The notes: generated from the letters alone by a model not told the origin. A stretch of 64,000 bases of DNA from Psettodes erumei (GCA_016785225.1 JAFBJZ010000103.1:37501-101500); one strand, 5' to 3'. Shown: positions 1 to 11,261, counted from the first letter of the stretch. Numbers and translations are program-made.

Positions 1-700
1 AGTTACTTATCAAAGTATTATCCACGGTCCACAGCACACGGACGGTGCTGGTCTGCCGCCGCCGCTGGTCCGAGGTCGGTCTCGGCGTAAACAGAGGGGC
101 AGCCTCACGTCCAACTCCGCGAAACCTCCGCAACGAAAAAAAAAACGGAGGGCGGGCGGTAGCGTGTCCACAGCGGCGGGGATCGACGGGCAAAGAGCCG
201 CCCGGGCGCCTTCAACACAAGCCCTCACACCGGGCTCGTCTCTTCTCCTTCGCCTTGGGCCACCATGTTTAGCAGCAGTAACCGATGCTAGCCGCCAGCC
301 GCGGGGGTAACGAGCACTCCGAACGCCGCCGAGAGGGGGAGAAAGTAAGCGGCCGTTGGGAAAAATCCGGGGGGAAAAAAACACAAAAACCAAAAACAAA
401 ATAAACCCCGCGAGACACTCGTCTGTTATCTCGTTAAAAGATCCGTTTCGGAACCGGACGGGAGCGGAGCGGGAGCAGCAGAGGTGGCGGCGGCGGCGGC
501 GGCGGCGGTAAAGTCTTCCCTCGGTCCCGATGACTTCGGCCGGTCGACTCGCTGTCGAGTCACAATCACTCACCGCGGCAGCAGCTTCCGGTTACGACTT
601 CAAAATAAAATAACGCGTCGAAAAATTCAACAAGCAAAAATAAGACTTCCGGTGAAAATGACACGTTATATGCGCATAGAGGTAAACACATTGGTGCTTC
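1..700. promoter_or_regulatory. CpG-rich promoter at left edge, possible 5' end of a minus-strand gene (KIAA1191-like by synteny)
   Basis: The first 700 bases are rich in G, C and CpG, then composition drops to ordinary intergenic DNA. Two ETS/GABP-type motifs stand close together: CTTCCGG at 584-590 and ACTTCCGGT at 645-653, both pointing to minus-strand transcription. A good minus-strand splice donor follows (GTGAGT, reverse complement of 568-573), so a short noncoding exon could end at 574. A (GGC)n run lies at 485-508. In human the gene head-to-head with ARL10 is KIAA1191; that identity is inferred from remembered gene order only. No conserved protein is visible: the long minus-strand frame here is Arg/Pro-rich low complexity. 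Confidence 0.4.
485..508 (+). repeat. (GGC)8 trinucleotide repeat
   Basis: Eight uninterrupted GGC units lie in the CpG-rich left-edge promoter, immediately followed by GGTAAAG. On the minus strand this is a CCG repeat near the presumed first exon. Confidence 0.9.
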
Positions 701-2230
701 GCTTATGTTACTTGTGTAACTAACCGGAGTCATGAAGCGCTATGTTAAAGGACATGAAGAACAAGGGCCCATCATCGTCGTCATCATGGAGTCCAGTCCG
801 GGGTCGTATTAAAGTCAGAAGACGCTGATAAAGCCTCAATCCAGACAGGAACCGTGGCAGGTGGCAAACTACCTGTCAAACACCTGGGAAAATTACGCAC
901 AATATAACTGACGCTGTAACACTTTGTATTTTTCTTCTTTTTTGGATTTGTTGTTGTTGTGTCATTTTTAAATGATTTTTTTTTTTTTTAAATACTGGGA
1001 TTATTTTATGGTGAATGTCCCACTGGTAAACTTTCAGGTTCACAGCGCCCCCTGGCAGACAATATTGTGAACTGCTGGATGGATCGTCTTGCTGAGCAGG
1101 TGAGAACCTCAGGTCAGGTTAACAAGCTTGTAGCTCAGAGGTCACAGGTCTGATTTCAAGGTTACTTGGAGTGATGGTTCTCAACAGCTCAATCTTGTCC
1201 TACACAATTAAAGCTCACTCTGTTTGTTTGACCTGTGGGTTAATTCGAGGCAAAGGAAACACCTGTTCCAGCTTAGCATAAGTTAAAGTTGATGTTACCT
1301 TTATAGGTGTTCAGTGGGGCCTTTTCTCTGTCTTTACCTGTCTTTCAAAACAGTGCTCTCACTCTTACACAAATTTTATTGATCCATGGATAAAATCACT
1401 CAAATCAGTTTTTATTTAACTGCATTCATTTGAAGTGGGACTTGTCAGAAGACAGACCTCAGTGTGTTTCAGGACTTCCAGTGCTTATGTAAAGTTTTTA
1501 CTTTTTTGTATACATCTTCACAATTATGTATGTTAAGATTTTACATACAAATACAGACATAAGATAAGGTTTGTTGTTATGTAGACTGAAGTTTCGCTGC
1601 CTTCAGTTGCTGTTAGTGGAGTTTTAATTGGCTGAGACAGTTGAGACAATAAAACAGGACAGGGAAAATCCTACACTTGACTTGACACCAGGTGGAGCAC
1701 TTCACCTCATGGAGGGATGGTGTTTCTGATGCCTTCAGGTCGCGTTGGTAATATTTTAAAAGAATATCCGATTGGCCAACCGTTTAGAGTGGGGCAGATG
1801 CAGCCCTGAATAACTTGTAAAACATAATTGGTTAGGGGCAGGTTACATGTTATGTTTATTGAAATGCCTGCGGTCATTTTATTTCTGCAACGAGCACATC
1901 TGTGAAGTTTTGAGCTATACATGAGGTGCTCCACCTCATCAGCGGCTTCAGTTCAGTATGGAAACATCAACAGAAGCGTGTTTCTTCTGACGTCATGAAA
2001 GCTTAAAAAAAAAAAACAGATGTTGAGATGACGAGCTTCGGTTGTGTCAAAAAATATAAACCTATGTGAGTTTAAAAAGCTTCACTACTTCTTGAATCGT
2101 TTTGTTTAAAAAATACTGAGACAAAATGAACTTAATGTGTGTAAAAATGACTTTATTGCTCTGTGTAAAGGGCCGAGTGAAATTCAAGCACGCATTTCCC
2201 CTCCTGAATTATTTGCAGGGCAGTTTGAGA
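701..2230. other. Intergenic, left-edge promoter to arl10 promoter
   Basis: AT-rich spacer with no supportable gene. It holds a CTCF-like motif at 1043-1060 and short poly-T and poly-A runs (979-990, 2007-2018). The stretch at 1127-1160 (TAGCTCAGAGG followed by GGTCTGATTTCAAG) looks faintly like the A and B boxes of a decayed tRNA-derived SINE. Confidence 0.5.
1043..1060 (-). promoter_or_regulatory. CTCF-like binding motif
   Basis: CAGCGCCCCCTGGCAGAC closely matches the reverse complement of the vertebrate CTCF core. It lies between the left-edge promoter and arl10, a plausible insulator position. Motif match only; no occupancy evidence. Confidence 0.4.
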
Positions 2231-2562
2231 GTGCGATAAAGTGAGAAAAGCCGCGGGTTCCAGTTTACGAGCAGCACGTGAACGCAGCATTTTTTCCCTC
2301 CCTCCTCCTTCGCGTCTCTGAAATAAAAACAAGCGGAGAGCGCGCGGTCACATGTGGCGCGTCCAGCGGAGCGAGAGGAGGAGGAAGAAGAAGAAGAAGA
2401 AGAAGAAGAAGAGGAGGAGGAGGGAAGCGGGAGTCAGTCTCAACGCTGTCGGTGTGCGGGGAGCAGGAGCGACTCCCCCCTCTCAGGTGCTCCCGCACGC
2501 CCTCCCTCCCTCTCTCCTCTCTCCTTCACCTCCGCCCCGCCGATCCGTGCGCTCGCGCACAT
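2230..2562 (+). promoter_or_regulatory. arl10: arl10 promoter and 5' UTR region
   Basis: GC- and purine-rich DNA directly upstream of the arl10 start. It holds a canonical E-box CACGTG at 2275-2280, an imperfect GGA/AAG tract at 2375-2425 and CT-rich sequence before the ATG. There is no clear TATA box, so a CpG-type promoter is inferred. The transcription start cannot be fixed from sequence. Confidence 0.5.
2375..2425 (+). repeat. Purine (GGA/GAA)n tract in arl10 5' region
   Basis: Imperfect run of GAGGAGGAAGAAGAAG type, about 50 bases, all purine on the plus strand. It produces long charged nonsense frames (poly-E, poly-R, poly-K) that are not genes. Confidence 0.9.
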
Positions 2563-2700
2563 ATGGTTCTCCTCCGGCACATCTCCGTCGCCCTGACCGC
2601 CGCCGTGGCAGCCCTGGGCTCCGCTCTCTTCATCGCCTTGAACTACTTCTACAAGAGGCGAATATGGTCCGCGCAGGCGGAGTACTGCACGATCAAGGAG
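2563..2700 (+). CDS. arl10: arl10 coding exon 1 (residues 1-46)
   Basis: Encodes the start MVLLRHISV, the hydrophobic anchor and the linker ending CTIKE. Two in-phase donors lie 12 bases apart: GAG|GTGGGA at 2700/2701, preferred for its +5 G, and CAG|GTTTCT at 2712/2713, which would add V-G-Q-Q. Confidence 0.8.
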
Positions 2701-2960
2701 GTGGGACAGCAGGTTTCTAATTCACCCCCCTCCCTTTTTCATTTTTATTTTAATTATTATTCATTCTCTTCGGTTTAATACTCCGGTGTCTAACTTAGGA
2801 CAGACTGTCACTGCATCTGACATGATGACGTTTATAGCTGAGGTGATGCTGATGAAGATGACGAGGAAGATGTTGGGATGAAGATGGTCTTTAATGGTGA
2901 TGATGAAGCTGATCATACTTACTAATGAGAAGACGCGAGTGGAGGGAAAGGTGATGATGG

Positions 2961-2991
<31 letters not shown>

Positions 2992-4194
2992 AAAGAGGAG
3001 GAGAATAATGCTGACGAATAGCTGACGTGTTAATAATTTGATGATGATGATGGTGATGATGAAGGAAGCGCTGATCAAAGAGATGTAAACTGTGAGAATG
3101 ATGATGATGATGATGATGATGTCTGCAGTGGCGGTGGTGATGCAGAAGATGAAAGATTTGATGATGTCAGCGATGATGGTGAAACTGTGCAGAGAGAGGA
3201 ATATGTGTTGATGATGACGATGATGATGATGATGAAGAGGTTGATGGTGATTATCACAAAGAGGATGAAGGTGTAAAAATGGTGGCAGTAGGGATAGAGG
3301 CGATGACACTGATGATGAAGGTGAGGGCAGTGATGGTATTGATGATGATGATGATGATGATGATGATCTGGTGGGGAGATGAGGAGGACCACTGATGATG
3401 AAGATGACGTGATAAGTGTCATGACAATGCTCGAGGAGACGGAACGATGAAGATGTTGCGTTGCACCGATAATGGAGCTGATGGCGGTTGTCATGGTGAT
3501 GATGACGGCGATATTGATGATTGTTGCAAACAGTCATTGTTTATATTATCAGCTACGTCACTGATTAACCCTCCGATTGATCACATATCAGAAGGAGAAG
3601 TCAAACTGCTGAGAGTCGAAAAGGCAAAGACGTTCAGTTTTTTACGACGATTGTCGCCGCGTCATCGAGTCAAGTTGCGTCGAATGTTTGTCTGTAAAAC
3701 AAAACAAAACAAAAAACGATCAATATCACAATCAGCACTGAAATCAAATCAAAGTCACTGAAGAAGCGAAACCAGTTCAGCCGGAAACCAAACAATGTTC
3801 ATCCTCCACTGTTGGGCTCAACTCAACAAACCCGACTCAAACCAGATTTCTCATGTTCCGTGTAAACGCCACATCCTGGACCGGACAGGAACCAGAACCG
3901 AGGACCAAGACTCCAAACCGGGACGGCTCCTGTACCATTCTGAAGCCGAGACCCAAACCACCATCCAATCTGGTGTCGGGACACGGTGAAGGCCAAATGA
4001 CACCACACGTTACATGTGTCATGTGACTATTTAGGCCCCGCCCCCACCACCACCAGCACCACCAATGAATTATCAGAATAGCTGCAGATCAGATTTTCCA
4101 CCGTTTCACTCAACAATTAACTAACACCAGCTGCTGGAGAGAAACGTGTATGTGGTGTGTCGATGTTGTGACCAGATGTGTGTGTCAGACACAG

Positions 4195-4233
<39 letters not shown>

Positions 4234-7200
4234 GGGGGGGGGCTGTTAACGACTCGTCAATGAGGCTCCACAACCGCAGACTGAATCTCTTAATAAAATC
4301 TATTTGCATGTCTCTAATCTTGTCTCCTGCATTCAATCAGCGGCCGCCTGTAATGGGCTTAGTGCTGCTTTATCTGGCTCAGCCCGTCTTCAGAGGATAA
4401 TGTTGTCAGTGGCGTGTGTGTGTCTGTGTGTGTGTGTGTGTGTTGTGTGTTAATGTTTTCATCCCGGGAGCCAAAGCGTCTGCGGCTTCTCGGTGCCGTG
4501 TCTGCAGCCTTTTTGGGAAACGAAGGCGGGGTTGAATAACAGCGTGATTTTTTTTGACCCGGGGGGGTTGAGAGCTGCCGCTGCTCATTTTCGCCGAGAC
4601 GAACGAACGCTGAGACGGGCCCGCCGCCGCCGCCGCCACGTGGAGCTGCGGCCAAGTTTAAATCCATTTATCTGAGCTGCGGCCGAGTTTAAATCCATTT
4701 ATCTGTTCGCGTTTCACGATATCAAACCAACATTTTGGATCACTGCATTAAATTAGTGAATCTTATCTGCATTAGCAGGACGGTCCCAGATGCCAGTTTT
4801 TCTTTGGGGGGGGGTTCAAAGCATCAGTAACTAATTACCAGTAAATATTGGAAAAATTCTGCAAGACGGGCCAAGCTGCTGCTCAGGGCTCGTCTCTGCA
4901 GTTTATTCCAGATGCAAGACTGTTTTTCTCTCATTAATATTTAAAATGTCCTCGTCTTCATGTTGACGCCTGATGAATGATGCTGATTACTGTTTCTGAT
5001 TTCACTGGCAATGTAAGGATTTTGCTGAAATGCCAGTATTCTAATAAGGACTTCTTTAAAGTTTAAGGTCACCGGTGCTTCAGCTCGCTCACGCCCGCTT
5101 CAAAAAGCAGCCCATGATGCTCATTATCTGGCCTGTTGTTGTTTCGAGGAGCCGCTGAAACGTGTCAGCACCGTTTCCTTCACTTCTTTCTTTCTCTCCC
5201 GCATTACGAGCTCGATCGCTGTTCGCTGCCGGAGGCGAGCTGACTTTAGTGCGTCCACGTGATGATGTTGCCAGGCGTCTGGCTCCGCCGCTGTAGTGTC
5301 CTTGAGCAAGATGTCAAGTCCCTGTCAGATCCAGCAGATCGGCGAGCTGGGCCTGGCTCTTTTTTATCTCTCCTTTCTTTCTTTCCTCCCGGGTGAGCGG
5401 GGAAAAAAAATAATAGCAATCAATAAAGCATCGTCGTCTTCTTCTTCACGAGCAGACAGTGAGTTTAAAGTCTGCGAGGAAAAAGATCCGAAGCGACAAA
5501 CAGGAGCAGGAGATAAATGGCCCAGTGCTCAGGCTTGATTTGAAAAACGTCAGCTTCGCTCGTTCACCGTGAACACTAATCAGAGTGGATTGTTTCGTTA
5601 GGTCCAAACGCTCCGGACGAACGTCTCCCGTGTAACGTCGGGGCCCGGTGAGCGCCGACGGGACGACTGGAGCCGAGAGCGGGCGCAGCGTGCGAGAATT
5701 GATCACCGAGCACAAAGTCGGTGCTGATAACGCTGAAAAGGGGGGAGAAGCGGCGCGGGCTGTGCAGCCTCAGCAGCTGCAGCGCGGCTTCGACGCCGTC
5801 AGGGTTTTGACGTTTGCCTCCCAGTGGGCTGCGTAAGCCAGAAACACTCAGGCGGAGAGCACGAACTGCTGCGTTCACCCAGCAACGCCAGCCGGCGGCT
5901 CACTGCCAGAAACGTGTCCGACAAAATGAAATTCAGCACCACAGTATCTTAAATCCAGCCCCTGACCTCCTTCTGGCACAATTACCGGGGAGCCGCGGTG
6001 GAGCTTTATCTGCCAAGGGATCAAATTAGAGCTGATTGTGAAGGTGTGATAATTCTGAACATGATATAAAGTCGTCTTCGAAGCTCCGTCGCCCTTCGAC
6101 AAAACTGGAGCCGAGCGCAATAAGGAAGCTGAGGCCGATGCATCTGGGCTCTAACGTGTGGCGGATATGAATTGGTGATTAACCTCCGCAGAGCGGCGGC
6201 GGCACGTCGGCACCCTCCGCATGAATAAAGACTAACCTTGTGTGTGACTTTTAAAGAAGGGAGATGACTGACGTGAGCAGGATCTTTTGAAGCCTCCCGG
6301 CGTCTCTCAGGTGCAGAGAGCAGCGCAGGAGGTTTGGATCCGGCTCTCTCAGATCTGACTTAAACACACAGCAATAAAGAGCGGGGGTTATCGTGACGGT
6401 GCCCTGTGACATGTTTTATTAAAGTCTAATATCGGGAGTTTTACCTCTGGAGGTTTGCAGATGCTGATTCGTATTCCCGGACATTATGAAGTGTCTTTTC
6501 ACGCACCCTGGGCCTGAAGCCTCCGACGCTCCAGACACATAATGATGATTCAGTCTGCAGACGTGCCAACAATGAAGCTGATACCTGCTGTGTGCTAATG
6601 TCCCCGGACTCACAGGTCCAGTGTACGGGAGATTTAGCAGGCAGAAATATGCATAATCATCTTTTCATACGTGTTAATCACCTGAAACTAAGAATCGTTG
6701 GGTTTTTGTTACCGACAAAGTGAACACTGGTTTTTTTTACGTGACCTGAAGGCCACCGCACCCACTAAAACCCCCACACTGGTCCTTTAACGTAACGTTA
6801 GGATTTAACATTAAAAATAATTAATTAGAATTAACATTTCAGAAACTGTAACCAGAGGTTATTTTTTCCATTTTTGGTTGGTAAGGTATTTAAAACAGGA
6901 AATTTAAAGACTGCTTTATGGTCTGCGACAACTCACGTGTGTTTTCATTTTCACCTGCAGGAGGAGGAGGAGCGTGGGAAGCGTCAGGTCCTGGTCCTCG
7001 GACTGGACGGGGCCGGGAAGAGCAGCATGCTGCAGGGCCTGACCCCCGGCGAGCCGGCGGCTAAGCGGGGCCGCTGCCGGCCCACCCGCGGCTTCAACTT
7101 CATGAGCCTGAACGCCTCGGCCTGTCAGCTGGACTTCCTGGAGAGTAAGGCTCCCTTTTATCCCTCCAAATCAAACAGTGCAGGCTCCGTACGGAGTCTG

Positions 7201-8286
7201 GAAGCCATTTAAGTTTTATCAAACAGCATGAAATGCAGAAGTGGACGGGGCTGCTCACTGGAGCTGGCCGTTTGTTCCATCAAACTTGCACGATAACAAA
7301 CAGCTCCACAGAGACGCCTGAAATAGCGTGGAGGGCCGCGGTCTGAACTGAAATTGAGTGAGCCGCCGTTTCGGTGGATGTGTTCAGAGGTCCGTGTCAC
7401 GCTCGCCGCCTGATTTATTCAGGATCCCAGCGCAGAGATCGGTGGGTGCCAGCAGCCCTCTTCTCATCTCTCCGTCAGAACGCTGTGGCGGGCCCGGCCT
7501 TTGTCTCGCTGACGTTGATGCGAGGGCACGTTGACAGCTCGGCGCAAACTTAACGCACATCAGAGGCTGAGCGGTGCGCGGGGGGACTGACGGGCTCGCT
7601 TTACCGGGTCCATCTGGGAAATTCATCTAAAAGCCTTTAAGCTCTGCGTGAAGGAAAGATGCAGATGAGATTCGTTAGAGAAGCCGTTTTAAAGGGAAGT
7701 GCAACTCAGAGCCAGGAAGAAGCTCCTGATGTTAAACACAAGCCGTGCGTGCAGTCTGAGCTTTCCTCTTTAGCAAACACGCTAGTGTTAAAGCAGCGGT
7801 ACTTCCTGTTTTGAGGAACTATGTCCTTATGTTATGTACTCCATTAGAGTATATACTAAATCTATATGTATTATTATAGGTAGCAGATAGGTTTGCTGGC
7901 CTTTTTGGTCATTTTTCCACTGTAAACAGTGACATATATACTGTGCAGGCATCTGCATTCAGTGCTGCAGATTTGACTTACTCCCCTTCTCCACCTCCAC
8001 CTCCACCTCCACCCTGCGCGGTTCACAGCAGGCGGGACGGAGCCTCTGATTGGCGCTGGCCGCCTCTGACTGTGCTGACAGAAGATCAGAACGCAGACCA
8101 GAACTTGTGGGATCAGGTGATCATTTTCCGCCCCCTCTGCTGCGGATTTTAGTCTGAGGTGCGACGCCTCGTTCGCCACCTGCTGCCACTGAATATGTGC
8201 AGATGCTCTGTGGGACAGTTTTGGCTTCAGGGCTACAAGTTAGTGTAACATATACGCACATGCGCGTCATCCACACCCACATGACA

Positions 8287-8319
<33 letters not shown>

Positions 8320-11261
8320 TCTCCTGGGTCCTGCTGTGAGATCCCTCCAACCATAACACACCAGTTGCTCGTGCCGCCGTGCGTCAGGTCCACCCTTTCT
8401 GTGCCACATCACGTAAACAGGTATTTACCGCTGCCACACTGCATCAGCTGAAGGTGCATCACTATGCAGTTTCCTAGCAACATTCTCCATTAAGTCCAGC
8501 GTTAATGAATTCCCGCTGCGCCGTGCTGGATTTGGAGGCGGTGAGGATCTGAAGCTGTACCGGCCGCTGTGCAAGCTGCGGCGATCGGTCGGCCGCCGAG
8601 CACCGCTCGTCATTTTAGCTGCGGGTCAGTTCTCCTGCACAGCAGGACTGTGGGACGTGACAGTCTTCAGTTACTGTGAAACTTTCCCTCCTCCTCTTTA
8701 AGGGTAAGATTGGACCGTATGACGCCACTTTCAATCCCAATCAATCAATCAATCGACTCAGTCAGAGCTGGACATGTGACGATCAATGCAGACATACTGC
8801 ACAGTTCTCCAGCAGCCGTCGGCTCTTAGCTCTGACTCCCTCATGTTTTAAACATGGTGGCTGCAGTACTGTACCTCCATCTGTGACCAGAGGAAACACG
8901 CCCACGGAGTCGCAGTCATTTTTTCTGAAAAGGCCAAAAATGAAATATGTCCTTGACTAAGACGCAGACTCAAACAAATAATGAATAATGCCTCTTAGCA
9001 CAAGAGAAGGCAAACAAATAAGGGGAAAAAAGAAAAACAGAGAAAAGCGCCTCTTTGCTGATGCAGAAGTGAAGGATAATAGGCTACAAGGTCTCTAAGT
9101 AATGCAGGGGAGAGAAAGAACATGTTCTGAGAATGAAAGGAAACAGCACATTGTATTGAAAAAAAAAAGAAATTCCTGTGAATTCATAAAAGAAAAGGAG
9201 GAGCTGCGCGTTACATTTTCGCTCTGAGCGTCGCTGACAGATCACGTCTGGAGGCAACGAGACGGATGAAATGAATCAGACCAATTTGCCCGGCGGGGAA
9301 ACGAGGATATAAATAATGGCTGAGTGCCGGCGTTGCCTGTTTCATCCCTCGGTGAAAACCGCGTCGGCGACTTCATTCAGGCCGGGAAAATAATCTGCGG
9401 CCAATTTGTTTAAAGGTGGAACACCAGCATCTTATCTAGCTGGGCTCTGTCCATTTAACTGTCGGGCTGATGTGAAAGCGTTCTTCTTCTTTACCGAGAC
9501 ACAAAGGATAAAAAACATCCGCCGGGCGACTGAAGCGACCTTGGATGAGGCGATCAGTCAGTAGTCGACCCGGCGGCCACAGTTTCTGTGAAAGCATCGA
9601 GAAAAGAAAAATTGCATCAGCTCCCGATTATGTCGTTTCCACCGGTTTGGGATTATTTAATAAAACTGAATTTACAAGCAGTAATGGTGGAGCAAACAGG
9701 CCCCTGGGGGTGTAACAGTTTAACAACGTGCCACGCCTTTGCTCTTAAAACCTCATTTAATTATAGAAACGCCGCCAGTGGAAAACAACTGCTGTGACAT
9801 AACACGCTGAGAATAAAGTCTTATTCTGACACAAATTCAAGTCCTGTTGGATAATCTGTTTCCTCCTCTGCAGTCGGCGGCGGGGAGGACCTGCGCCGGT
9901 ACTGGTCCGACTACCTGAGACGGACTCACGTGCTGGTGTACGTGGTGGACTCCTCCGACAGGAGCCGCCTCCCGCTGGCCAAGGCCGAGCTGCACCTCCT
10001 CCTGAGGGCGGAGCCCCAGCTGCCCGTGGTCATCCTGGGAAACAAGCAGGTAAACGTCACTTCCTGTTTACCTGTCCACTCCTGTATTTAACCTGCCACA
10101 CTCACCGCAGGTCCAACACTTACAAAAACATGAGATTATGTTAGATTCTCAAATAAACGTGGACTAAAAACAGATGACGTGTCGGCGCGAGCGTCAATCC
10201 CTCTTCATTTCTGCAGCAGAGATAATCCGTCAGATTCCCAAAATAAACATGTCTGCGCTTCCTCCTCGGCTTGTGAAATTATACATGACTCTTCGAGGGG
10301 AAGCAGGAAAACGTGTCACATGTGCTGCGACTCTCGTCCTCTCAGCACTGTGAAACAAAAAAGAGAAGAAAGAATCTGAATTTTTTTTAAAAAAACCCTC
10401 TTTGTAGTCGTAACATCTAAAAGAACAGGTGTTAGAATAACACGCTCACACTTCCCGTCTTTCATCTGGCACATTAATGAGGAAGCGCAAAATCAGGATA
10501 TCTCCTGCAGGGATTAAAGAGACACTTGTGCATTTTTAAAACCTGTGGATGTGGAAGTTGCTAAACCAGGTTACGTCGAAATGTTCAACACAAGCGGAAT
10601 ATTTTACAGCGAGCGTGGCTTCTGGTTTGCAGGAGACACTTTGGTTAAAACTGGAAAAATGAACATTTATCTGAGCTATAGCTGAGATATTGAAATTTTT
10701 CACTCTTGTGAAATGAGGCAGGTGAAATAAAAGCGTCTTCAGCAGGACGGGCTCTTTTCGCCCGGCACAAAGGATGTTCCCGGCAGAACCGGTGCGTCGG
10801 AAAAGAAACGGGGCGGACGTCTTTAGCCTGGGCTGAATGGTTTGTGTGGGATCCACCGTTTGAAAACATGACACGTACTTATTTGCAGTGACACGCTGTG
10901 GAACAGTATTATGTAAGGTAATGGCGGTTTTATTCGAGCAGGTAGACTTCTTCTGCGTTAACACTGGGGACAAACTCTGATGACCAGCTCTGTGTTAGCC
11001 TGGAGCGCCAAATGCAAACCCTGACAATTGTTTTTTCAACGGTAATCCTCAGTTTGTAACGTTGAGGTGGTTGCACGCTCTTCGCAGGATAAGCCCAACG
11101 CCGTCAGCGTGCCGGAGCTACGTGAGGCCTTGTCTCTGGGCTCCGTCACCCAGGACAGGAAGCTGTTCATCCTGGCCGCCCAGCTGGGTTCGGACGGGCC
11201 CCTGAGGAACTCCTGTGGGGGCGTGGACGCCATCCAGGACCTCCTGCTCCAGCTCGTCTAA
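2563..11261 (+). CDS. arl10: ADP-ribosylation factor-like GTPase 10 (Arl10), 4 coding exons
   Basis: CDS = 2563-2700, 6961-7144, 9874-10049, 11088-11261: 672 nt, 223 aa, all junctions GT-AG with matching phases. The protein opens with a hydrophobic segment at about residues 6-28, likely a membrane anchor. There is no Gly2, so ARF-type N-myristoylation is not expected. The GTPase core follows: P-loop GLDGAGKS (60-67), switch-I Thr in PTRGFN (T88), switch II LEIGGGEDLRRYW (about 106-118) and the base-recognition NKQD (164-167) split across exons 3 and 4. Where canonical ARFs have DxGGQ, this protein has EIGGG, so the GTPase glutamine is absent; human ARL10 as I recall it is also atypical (EIGGS). 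The cellular role of ARL10 is poorly known. Start chosen because it begins the hydrophobic leader. nop16 lies downstream in convergent orientation, as in human. Confidence 0.9.
2821..3530 (+). repeat. Long imperfect GAT/ATG trinucleotide repeat field
   Basis: About 700 bases dominated by GAT, ATG and TGA triplets, with pure runs near 2957-2990, 3100-3121, 3219-3235 and 3340-3366. Intervening sequence keeps the strongly purine/T-skewed composition with few C. It appears to be one expanded, decayed trinucleotide array. Confidence 0.85.
4196..4232 (+). repeat. (GT)n microsatellite
   Basis: Uninterrupted GT dinucleotides in arl10 intron 1, ending in a G8 run. A second, imperfect GT run lies at 4414-4443. 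Confidence 0.9.
4643..4704 (+). repeat. 31-bp tandem duplication
   Basis: Two adjacent 31-base copies, 4643-4673 and 4674-4704, each beginning GAGCTGCGGCC and ending AATCCATTTATCT. They differ at one position (A versus G). This is a recent local duplication inside arl10 intron 1. Confidence 0.9.
6961..7144 (+). CDS. arl10: arl10 coding exon 2 (P-loop and switch I)
   Basis: Acceptor CACCTGCAG precedes a run of four Glu codons, then KRQVLVLGLDGAGKSS and the switch-I PTRGFN. The donor is GTAAGG after one base of the Ile108 codon. Confidence 0.9.
7145..9873 (+). other. arl10: arl10 intron 2
   Basis: 2.7-kb intron with a short CCACCT hexamer run (about 7990-8014), a GT microsatellite (8289-8318) and otherwise unique-looking sequence. 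No additional exon is supportable. Confidence 0.7.
9874..10049 (+). CDS. arl10: arl10 coding exon 3 (switch II to NKQ)
   Basis: Acceptor CCTCTGCAG; completes Ile108, then GGGEDLRRYWSDYLRR and VLVYVVDSSDRSRLP, ending in VVILGNKQ. Donor CAG|GTAAAC, phase 0. The strand and helix pattern is typical of ARF-family GTPases. Confidence 0.9.
10050..11087 (+). other. arl10: arl10 intron 3
   Basis: About 1 kb of AT-rich intron splitting the NKQD motif codons. I see no gene, recognisable repeat or RNA in it. Confidence 0.7.
11088..11261 (+). CDS. arl10: arl10 coding exon 4 (C-terminus)
   Basis: Acceptor CTTCGCAG; supplies the Asp of NKQD and the segment KLFILAAQLGSDGP (G5 region). It ends with DLLLQLV and TAA at 11259-11261. 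The length to the stop matches the human protein's C-terminal helix. Confidence 0.9.
   Translation, partial: DKPNAVSVPELREALSLGSVTQDRKLFILAAQLGSDGPLRNSCGGVDAIQDLLLQLV

Larger units (their letters stand above)
2701..6960 (+). other. arl10: arl10 intron 1
   Basis: 4.3-kb intron. It contains the long imperfect GAT/ATG trinucleotide field (about 2821-3530), two GT microsatellites (4196-4232, 4414-4443) and a 31-bp tandem duplication (4643-4704). No nested gene was found; the long minus-strand His/Ser/Ile frame over 2.8-3.5 kb comes from the trinucleotide repeat. Confidence 0.75.

Noticed and set aside
10..573. 187-codon minus-strand frame at the left edge
   Set aside because: Arg/Pro/Leu-rich translation of CpG-island DNA with no domain. 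The presumed donor at 573 would make most of it intronic.
1127..1160. Possible tRNA gene or SINE head (TAGCTCAGAGG ... GGTCTGATTTCAAG)
   Set aside because: The boxes are too close together and no cloverleaf can be drawn; at most a decayed SINE.
2761..3537. Long minus-strand open frame (258 codons) rich in His, Ser and Ile
   Set aside because: It is the reverse reading of the GAT/ATG repeat field inside arl10 intron 1; repeats avoid stops and the peptide is low complexity.
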